Assembly (NCBI GenBank): GCA_040510575.1
Contig: JBEVIU010000031.1
Coordinates: 1-10,998, forward strand
Reading direction: 5' to 3'
Source: DASUMF01 sp040510575
GTDB taxonomy: Bacteria > Actinomycetota > Acidimicrobiia > IMCC26256 > DASPTH01
DNA: 10,998 nt
Shown here: piece after piece, positions 6,254 through 10,998 of the stretch
Layout: every line of letters begins with the position of its first letter
Numbering within the stretch: the first letter of the stretch is position 1
Notes under the pieces: model-generated
Told to the model about the DNA's origin: nothing
Database searches by the model: none
What the model saw: the letters and a program-made list of their open reading frames with translations, nothing else
Position numbers and translations under genes: made by a program

Positions 6254-8279
6254 CGTCGCGCACCCGGCGCTTGCGGCGGCGGTGGATGTCCCAACCCCAC
6301 CACCCGGCGAGGAACGTGAGCGCGCCGATCATGAGGAACACACCGACCCCGCTCACCACCGACGACCTCACGCTGAGGCGTGTCGACTGGATCGGGAGGC
6401 CGTCTTCGGTCGTCACGTCGATGGTGACCGGGAAGGTTCCCGGCCCCCGCGTCTCCACGCGGATGCGCTCGGTGTGGTTCTTCAGTGGGAGCTCCACGAC
6501 GCGCTCGGCACCGTCGGGGAACAGGAGCCGGTCGCTCTGGAGCCGGATGCGCACCTTCACCGGTTGCCCGGTGTCGTTGTCGAACGTGATCGGGATCTCG
6601 GCCGAATTCGAGGTGAGCGTCACGTTCGACTGCTCGGGGATCCGGATGTGGGCGAGGAACCCGTCGACCGACGCGCCGATCCCGTCCAACAGCGCCTTGG
6701 CCTTGCGTCGGCCGCTCGGGTTGGCCCACGAGGAGTTCAAGGCGGCGAGGATCGCGCGGTCGCCGCGTTGCACCCGTTCGTCGGTGGCCGGAAAGAGGTT
6801 GGCGACGGCGTTGCGCTCACCGAGTGCCCGCGCGTACGCGGTGGCGTTGACCGACGGCGTGGCGGCGGCCACCGGGGCCAGGCCCCGCACGATCTTGGCG
6901 CTGTCGGGCTGGTCGTCGACCGTCGCAGGCGCGATCTGCGAGAGCAGGGTGTCGACCGTGACGGGACGAAGCAGCGGATTGCCCCGCAGCCCGGTGAGGA
7001 CGGCCGTGACGAGGTCGGTGGGGGCGTCCCAACGGCTGGGGTTGGCGAACGCGACGCCGCGCAGCCGATTGGGTGCTTCGCCGGCGATCACCGCGAGCGC
7101 CGCGAGTACGTGCGCGGCTCGGAGCGCGGGAGCGTCGTCGGTGGTGAGGAAGCGCTCGACCCCTTCGTCGCTCGCGACCACGGTCATCGCGGTCGACTCG
7201 TCGCTGGGGTCGGTCTGCACGGTGTAGGGCCGCGCCGGAGTCAACGACTCATCGACGGCGGTGAGCGCGGACCCGGGGAGCACGAGCCGCCGCCGCGACG
7301 CGTCACGCAGCGCGGTGAGCGACGGGACGTCGACCGGCCCGGGTGAAGCGGTGCTGGGGTCGAGGAGCGCGCCGAAGAACTCCTCGAGCGTGCTCACACC
7401 GCTCGCCAGCTCGCCGGGAATCGCCGCGCCGAGCCCACCTGCGATGAGCGACGGGAAATCGAGGGGAACGTAGGGGCCCACGAGCACCTGGTTGCGCGGC
7501 AACGAGGCGCGCAGCGCGTTGACACCACCGGCGAGCGAACCGGTGATGTCCTGCCCCGACACTGCTGCCCATGCGCTCAGGGTGTCGGGGCTCGGTGCGA
7601 GGGTCAACGGCACGTCCGCGTTGCCCGCGATGAGCTCGGCCTGTTGCCCGAGGCGCCCGTCGGTGTGGAGCTCGGCGATCACCGCCGGATCAGGGTTGCC
7701 GGCCGGCAGGTACGCAGGGTCCGCCACCAGCGGCCACACCCACGCGACGTCGAGCGGCTGACCGACGGTCAGCGCCCCTTCCGGCGTCACGTCGGCCACG
7801 ACGAGGTGGGTCACGAAGTGCGAGACGGCGTGGTTGTCGGCGTCGCGCAGCTCCACTTCGAGTGGGAACACCCCGGAGCTTGATTGGCGGGGGTTGAGCC
7901 GCGCGCTGAGGTCGTCGAGGCCGATCGTCAGGACCTTTGCTCCCGTTGAGGGATCGACCTCGAGGCTGTCGAACGCGAGCTGCGTCAGCTTGAGGGTGGA
8001 GCCGAGCGCGCCGCCATCGATGGTGTCGTCGAATGCATTGCGCGAGCTGACCTGCGCGTGGGTGGTGAGGGCGAGGGTGAGCCCGGGCGGCGCGTTGTCA
8101 GCACGGAACTGCAGCTTGACGGCGCCACCCGCCGGCGTCCACGCGTCCTGTCCGACGAGGACCAGCTTCGGCGTCGCGGCGGCGGTCTGCGCCGCGGCTG
8201 AGCTCATCGGCAGGGAGCCCAGCGCGGCAACCACAGCGATCAGCGCAACGAGCAGCGAGGCGCCGCCGCGCCGGGTCAC
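6219..8279 (-). CDS. DUF6049 family secreted, membrane-anchored protein
   Basis: A 686-residue protein of unknown function, the counterpart of the conserved actinobacterial protein encoded just before mviN (Rv3909 in M. tuberculosis). The frame is open up to 8330, but the start is placed at GTG 8279: it forms a GTGA four-base overlap with the acetyltransferase stop and begins a clear signal peptide (MTRRGG, hydrophobic SLLVALIAVVAALGSL, then SSAAAQ). Next comes a large extracytoplasmic region, a beta-rich part near the end (about 560-638) that looks Ig-like, a membrane helix (about 641-663), and a basic tail beginning HRRRKRR that faces the cytoplasm. Its 3' end overlaps murJ by 35 bases, so the two are probably made together. 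A role with MurJ in cell-wall assembly is inferred from this constant neighbourhood only. Confidence 0.88.
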   Translation of the reverse strand: MTRRGGASLLVALIAVVAALGSLPMSSAAAQTAAATPKLVLVGQDAWTPAGGAVKLQFRADNAPPGLTLALTTHAQVSSRNAFDDTIDGGALGSTLKLTQLAFDSLEVDPSTGAKVLTIGLDDLSARLNPRQSSSGVFPLEVELRDADNHAVSHFVTHLVVADVTPEGALTVGQPLDVAWVWPLVADPAYLPAGNPDPAVIAELHTDGRLGQQAELIAGNADVPLTLAPSPDTLSAWAAVSGQDITGSLAGGVNALRASLPRNQVLVGPYVPLDFPSLIAGGLGAAIPGELASGVSTLEEFFGALLDPSTASPGPVDVPSLTALRDASRRRLVLPGSALTAVDESLTPARPYTVQTDPSDESTAMTVVASDEGVERFLTTDDAPALRAAHVLAALAVIAGEAPNRLRGVAFANPSRWDAPTDLVTAVLTGLRGNPLLRPVTVDTLLSQIAPATVDDQPDSAKIVRGLAPVAAATPSVNATAYARALGERNAVANLFPATDERVQRGDRAILAALNSSWANPSGRRKAKALLDGIGASVDGFLAHIRIPEQSNVTLTSNSAEIPITFDNDTGQPVKVRIRLQSDRLLFPDGAERVVELPLKNHTERIRVETRGPGTFPVTIDVTTEDGLPIQSTRLSVRSSVVSGVGVFLMIGALTFLAGWWGWDIHRRRKRRVRDDAPRATVPAPA

Positions 8280-9022
8280 AGGGCGCGCTCCATGACGGTG
8301 AGGCCGTGCGACAGGAGCTCGAAGCCACACGCGTCGTAGAGCGCGAGCGCGGGCGCGTTGTCGAGCTGCGTGTTCACGAGCACGCGTGTCGCACCGCGCT
8401 GCCAGAGGTACCGGAACGCATCGAGCACCAGCCCGCGGCCGATCCCGGATCGCACCACGGTCGGATCAGTGGCGATCCGTTGGAGGAAGCCGTGCGGTGG
8501 CGCGAGCCCGGTGATGGCGTACCCGGTGATGCGGCCGTCGGGTTCCGACCGCGCGGCGCGGAACTGCCGAGCCGGTGTGGCCGCGAGGGCATCCCGGAGA
8601 CCCACCGGCCCCAGGCGCCAGAAGCCGGTGAACGCCGCGGCGTCGAGCTGCAGCACGGTGTCGTGCTCCCGCCGTCGAACGTGCGTGATCGTCACCCCGG
8701 GGCGCGGCGGTTCCTCGTGGAGCTCGGCGGCCAGGAGATGCAGACGCTCGTGGACCGTGAAGTCGTGCGCAGCGAAGGGGGCGGTCTCCCGCTCGCTCAG
8801 GGCGCCGGTGACGATGCCCCGGTAGCCCTGGGCCCGAGCTCGCTCGACGTATCCGCCCACGTCGGCGGCGGTCAGCACCGCGTCGGGGGCCACGACGAGG
8901 TGGGCGACCTCGGGATCGCCGCGCCAAGGAGAGAGGCGCGCGGCGCGACGGGCAGCGGACCGATCGAGGCGCGAGACCGGGCTCCGACGCCCTGATCGAC
9001 GGGCGAAACCGAGGCCGGACAT
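8276..9022 (-). CDS. GNAT family N-acetyltransferase
   Basis: A 248-residue protein with a C-terminal GNAT domain (about 108-248). The acetyl-CoA loop is seen at RSGIGRG (191-197) after the strand RIATDP, followed by helix LVLDAFRYLW, and then VNTQLDNAPALALYDACGFE (216-235), the usual motif B ending. Residues 35-105 may be a degenerate second GNAT half; residues 1-30 are Arg-rich. The substrate cannot be predicted. The start is ATG 9022, and the gene ends in a GTGA overlap with DUF6049, making it the likely first gene of the nine-gene minus-strand operon. In mycobacteria this position, between pcnA and the DUF6049 gene, holds a Nudix hydrolase gene on the chromosome. A different enzyme here is therefore a local replacement or lineage-specific arrangement. 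Confidence 0.9.
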   Translation of the reverse strand: MSGLGFARRSGRRSPVSRLDRSAARRAARLSPWRGDPEVAHLVVAPDAVLTAADVGGYVERARAQGYRGIVTGALSERETAPFAAHDFTVHERLHLLAAELHEEPPRPGVTITHVRRREHDTVLQLDAAAFTGFWRLGPVGLRDALAATPARQFRAARSEPDGRITGYAITGLAPPHGFLQRIATDPTVVRSGIGRGLVLDAFRYLWQRGATRVLVNTQLDNAPALALYDACGFELLSHGLTVMERAL

Positions 9023-9030
9023 GCCCGATC

Positions 9031-9036
9031 AGGGTA
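9031..9036 (-). promoter_or_regulatory. Candidate -10 box for the GNAT-to-trxB operon
   Basis: TACCCT on the minus strand fits TANNNT and ends eight bases before the ATG at 9022, which would place the start of transcription within a base or two of the start codon. No good -35 box is visible. It lies in the 109-base divergent region between the GNAT and PilT-like genes (9023-9131), where a promoter for the long operon is expected. No promoter could be recognised for the plus-strand gene there. Confidence 0.3.
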
Positions 9037-9122
9037 ACCGCGGCCTCCCTGGCGGCCCTCGCGCCCTACAGACGCCCGTCGCGGAGGTCGATAGCCGGGT
9101 GTCGCCAATTCTCGGGCGCCGT

Positions 9123-9126
9123 GGAG
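9123..9126 (+). promoter_or_regulatory. Ribosome binding site deciding the start of the PilT-like gene
   Basis: GGAG five bases before the GTG at 9132. The open frame continues back to an ATG at 9021, but that would overlap the divergent GNAT start within a shared CATG and add 37 residues unlike any PilT. The site therefore favours GTG 9132; a GTG at 9099 is a second alternative. Confidence 0.6.
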
Positions 9127-9131
9127 TTGCT

Positions 9132-10262
9132 GTGCTGGATCTTGATCGTCTGCTGCGGTTCGCCGTCGAGCAGGGTGCGTCCGACGTGCACGTGAAGGTC
9201 GGCGCGCGCCCGCGCCTGCGCATCGATGGACGTCTCCGCGAGGGACCGTTCGACACCGTCGAACCGACGGACACGGAACGGGTGTGCGCCGCGATCATGG
9301 CGCCCGACCGAGCCGACGAATTTCGCACGACGTCCGAAGCCGACTTCATGTACGGCATCACCGGCCTCGGCCGATTCCGGGTGAGTGCGTTCCGTCAACG
9401 GGGCTGGACCGGCCTCGTGCTGCGCCGCGTGCTGCCCGGCGTGCCCGGGTTCGACGCGTTGAACCTGCCGCCCGCGGTGCGATCGTTCGCCGAGCACCAG
9501 CACGGTCTCGTGCTCGTCGCCGGGCTCGGTGGCTCGGGCAAGACGGCCACGCTCGCCGCGATGGTCGACCACGTGAACACCGCCCGTGAGTGCCACATCG
9601 TGACGATCGAAGACCCGATCGAGGTGCTGCACGCCGACAAGCGCTCGGTGGTGGACCAACGAGAGATCGGCAGCGACACGCCGAGTGCGCACTCCGCGCT
9701 CGTGCACGCCCTGCGTCAGGACCCCGATGTGATCATGGTGAGCCAGTTGCGCGACGCCGACGCAGTGTGGGCGGCGTTGCAGGCAGCCGAGACCGGCCAC
9801 CTCGTGCTGGCCGGCCTCTCGACCATCAGTGCCGTCGACACGATCGACCGGCTCGTGGAGATGTTCGAACCACACCGTCACCGTCAGGTTCGTTCGTCGA
9901 TCACCGCTGCGCTGCGTGGGATCGCGGTGCAACGCCTGGTGCCGCGAGCCGGGGGTCGAGGCCGCGTGCCGGCAGTCGAGGTGCTGGTGGCGAACGCTCG
10001 CGTGACCGAACGCATCGCCGATCCGGCGCGCATGGTCGAGCTCGACCACGAGCTCGCGACCGGCGACCTCTACGGCATGCAGACGTTCGACCAGAGCCTG
10101 GCCCAGCTGTATCGAGACGGGTTGGTCACGCGGGGCGACGCGCTCGAGCACGCCGACGCGGCGGGCGAGTTGCGCTTCACGTTGGATCGTGCCGACTTCG
10201 AGCGGGGTCAGAGCGCGCCTGGCGCGGCCGCCGCTCCGGCGCCGGTGGTTCAGCCGGCCTGA
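9132..10262 (+). CDS. PilT-like secretion/retraction ATPase with degenerate catalytic site
   Basis: A 376-residue protein of PilT length and layout (GspE/PilT/VirB11 superfamily; PilT hexamers power type IV pilus retraction). The N-terminal PAS-like domain starts LDLDRLLRFAVEQGASDVHVKVG (2-24), a classic PilT opening. Walker A is GLGGSGKT (131-138) and the Asp box is TIEDPIE (158-164). In Walker B the usual DPDVI-GE-MRD reads DPDVIMVSQLRD (197-208): Ser204-Gln205 replaces Gly-Glu, removing the catalytic glutamate. In the His box TGHLVLAGLST keeps the first histidine, but the LHT histidine is Ser230. The C-terminal AIRNLI motif is also degraded (ARVTERI, 289-295), and the tail is Ala/Pro-rich. 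No frameshift or stop is present and the codons look normal, so it appears to be a maintained pseudo-ATPase. No other pilus gene is in the window. It ends overlapping the convergent DUF3499 gene by 13 bases. Confidence 0.9.
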   Translation: MLDLDRLLRFAVEQGASDVHVKVGARPRLRIDGRLREGPFDTVEPTDTERVCAAIMAPDRADEFRTTSEADFMYGITGLGRFRVSAFRQRGWTGLVLRRVLPGVPGFDALNLPPAVRSFAEHQHGLVLVAGLGGSGKTATLAAMVDHVNTARECHIVTIEDPIEVLHADKRSVVDQREIGSDTPSAHSALVHALRQDPDVIMVSQLRDADAVWAALQAAETGHLVLAGLSTISAVDTIDRLVEMFEPHRHRQVRSSITAALRGIAVQRLVPRAGGRGRVPAVEVLVANARVTERIADPARMVELDHELATGDLYGMQTFDQSLAQLYRDGLVTRGDALEHADAAGELRFTLDRADFERGQSAPGAAAAPAPVVQPA

Positions 10263-10765
10263 CGGCTGTGCGCGGCGTTGAACGCGCGCGACAACAACGG
10301 GCTGCTCGGAGCGGCGAGGAGCTCCTCGATGTCGGCGTTGCGACCGTCGCCATCGCGCGTTGCCGCATCGGCGGGGTCCGTATCCGCGAACGGCAGCACG
10401 GGCTCGAGCACCGCGATCGCCGGTGCCGAATTGCCGGACGATGCACCGGGGCTGCTCGCCCGCGCCCTGGCAGTCGACCGAGCCGCCTCGGGCGGCGTGA
10501 CCGCGATCGGTGTCGGGGCATCGACCACCGGGCGCTCCGACCAGAGCTGGATCTCGCGGCCGCGACGATCCTGCACCGTCCAACCCCTCGGCGGTACGAG
10601 CCGGTCCGCGTGCCGTGTGCAGAGCGCGCCGGCGCCCCGGGCGCTCACGTCGCGCGGGCCGTCGGCTTCGAACGGATCGATCCACACGAAGCAAGCCAGC
10701 GCGTCGAACGCGACCCGCGCGGTGGCCGTTGCGCTGCATTGCACGTGAGAGCACCGCTCGGCCAT
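10250..10765 (-). CDS. DUF3499 family protein, putative zinc-binding
   Basis: A 171-residue protein of unknown function. Residues 1-65 match the actinobacterial DUF3499 pattern: CxxxxC at Cys5 and Cys10, a short beta-rich stretch around FDALACFVWIDPFE, then CTRHADRLVPPRGW (49-62) with Cys49 and His52. The Cys/His set suggests one zinc site (inference). The remaining part is low-complexity and Ala/Pro/Asp-rich, ending with a possible helix (about 145-167). The frame is open to 10912, but that would run into the divergent pcnA gene. ATG 10765 is chosen because the conserved domain begins there and a TANNNT box sits six bases upstream. The DUF3499 family is typical of actinobacteria and supports that origin for the window. 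Confidence 0.82.
   Translation of the reverse strand: MAERCSHVQCSATATARVAFDALACFVWIDPFEADGPRDVSARGAGALCTRHADRLVPPRGWTVQDRRGREIQLWSERPVVDAPTPIAVTPPEAARSTARARASSPGASSGNSAPAIAVLEPVLPFADTDPADAATRDGDGRNADIEELLAAPSSPLLSRAFNAAHSRQAG
10251..10268. terminator. Hairpin across the two convergent stop codons
   Basis: A six-base-pair stem (CAGCCG/CGGCTG) with a six-base loop spans the convergent 3' ends of the PilT-like and DUF3499 genes and contains or touches both stop codons. Because it is an inverted repeat it folds in both transcripts. No T-run follows on either side, so a bidirectional terminator is only a possibility. Confidence 0.3.
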
Positions 10766-10771
10766 GGCCTG

Positions 10772-10777
10772 AACGTA
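10772..10777 (-). promoter_or_regulatory. Candidate -10 box for a leaderless DUF3499 transcript
   Basis: TACGTT on the minus strand fits TANNNT and ends six bases before the ATG at 10765, so transcription could begin at the A of the start codon. It lies in the 91-base divergent region with pcnA (10766-10856). No clear -35 box, and no clear promoter for pcnA, could be recognised there. Confidence 0.35.
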
Positions 10778-10856
10778 GCCCGAGGACCCCGCCGCGCACG
10801 GGACACCGACGGCTGAGGTGATTCGGGTGCGCGCCCGCGGAGGATCACCGACGAGA

Positions 10857-10998
10857 ATGGAGGTCATGTCGTCGGTTCCCGCCCGCCTCCGCCCGCTGTT
10901 CGATCCGGCCACGCCGGTGCAGCAGGTCGCGCGCCGTCTCGCAGCGGCGGGTCACGACTGCTTGCTCGTCGGCGGCACCGTGCGCGACGCGTTCCTCG
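10857..10998 (+). CDS. pcnA: CCA tRNA nucleotidyltransferase/poly(A) polymerase family, N-terminal part (cut by window edge)
   Basis: The first 47 codons of a class II nucleotidyltransferase that adds or repairs the CCA end of tRNAs (annotated pcnA or cca in actinobacteria). The visible part ends in LLVGGTVRDAFL (36-47), the family's signature for the first nucleotide-binding loop; the catalytic DxD lies beyond the window. Two in-frame starts are possible. ATG 10857 has a GGAGG at 10839-10843, a rather long 13 bases upstream; ATG 10866 has a GGAGG only two bases away. I keep the first. The gene is divergent from the DUF3499 gene. In mycobacteria pcnA also lies near the DUF6049-mviN-sigM-trxB cluster and is transcribed in the opposite direction, as here. 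Confidence 0.88.
   Translation, partial: MEVMSSVPARLRPLFDPATPVQQVARRLAAAGHDCLLVGGTVRDAFL

Noticed and set aside
8280..8330. Upstream start of the DUF6049 gene at 8330
   Set aside because: It would put 17 residues before the signal peptide and overlap the GNAT gene by 55 bases. GTG 8279 gives a clean signal peptide and a four-base GTGA overlap.
9021..9131. N-terminal extension of the PilT-like gene from ATG 9021
   Set aside because: The ATG overlaps the divergent GNAT start in a shared CATG, leaving no room for promoters. The 37 added residues do not resemble PilT, and GTG 9132 has a well-placed GGAG.
9066..10799. A 577-codon minus-strand open frame opposite the PilT-like gene
   Set aside because: Shadow of a gene with an unmistakable PilT layout; its product is Arg/His-rich without domains.
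1..10998. Mobile element, CRISPR array, toxin-antitoxin pair or defence system
   Set aside because: No transposase, integrase, direct-repeat array, terminal inverted repeats or recognised defence domain found; gene order is that of a conserved chromosomal core region.

Overview
This is a very GC-rich, almost fully coding stretch of bacterial chromosome. Gene content and order match the cluster that lies near the replication origin in Actinobacteria: pcnA, a DUF6049 protein, murJ/mviN, an ECF sigma factor, its likely membrane anti-sigma factor, and trxB. In Mycobacterium the order is pcnA, a Nudix gene, Rv3909, mviN, sigM, rsmA, trxB2. Two differences stand out: a GNAT gene occupies the Nudix position, and degV plus a separate Ser/Thr kinase gene lie between murJ and sigM. 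I infer a deep-branching actinobacterium, perhaps Acidimicrobiia; this assignment is inference. No rRNA, tRNA, CRISPR array, insertion sequence or attachment site was seen, and no gene-free stretch exceeds about 110 bases.

Layout. From 9022 leftward on the minus strand runs an apparent operon of nine genes: GNAT acetyltransferase, DUF6049 protein, murJ, degV, membrane Ser/Thr kinase, sigM-like ECF sigma factor, anti-sigma-like protein, small two-helix membrane protein, and trxB (cut by the window edge). Most junctions overlap or nearly touch. To the right, on the plus strand, is a PilT-like ATPase gene (9132-10262). It converges on a DUF3499 gene (10250-10765, minus), and that gene diverges from pcnA, which runs off the right edge.

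How the genes may work together. MurJ flips lipid II, and the adjacent kinase combines an intact catalytic domain with a discoidin-like domain outside the cell. That resembles the C-terminal part of mycobacterial MviN, where the kinase is a pseudokinase fused to MurJ. DUF6049 looks like a secreted, membrane-anchored envelope protein. The sigma/anti-sigma pair probably senses an envelope signal, and trxB supplies thiol redox balance.

The most unusual item is the PilT-like protein. It keeps Walker A and the Asp box, but the catalytic Walker B glutamate reads as glutamine (Ser-Gln-Leu-Arg-Asp instead of Gly-Glu-Met-Arg-Asp) and the second His-box histidine reads as serine. It looks like a natural pseudo-ATPase.
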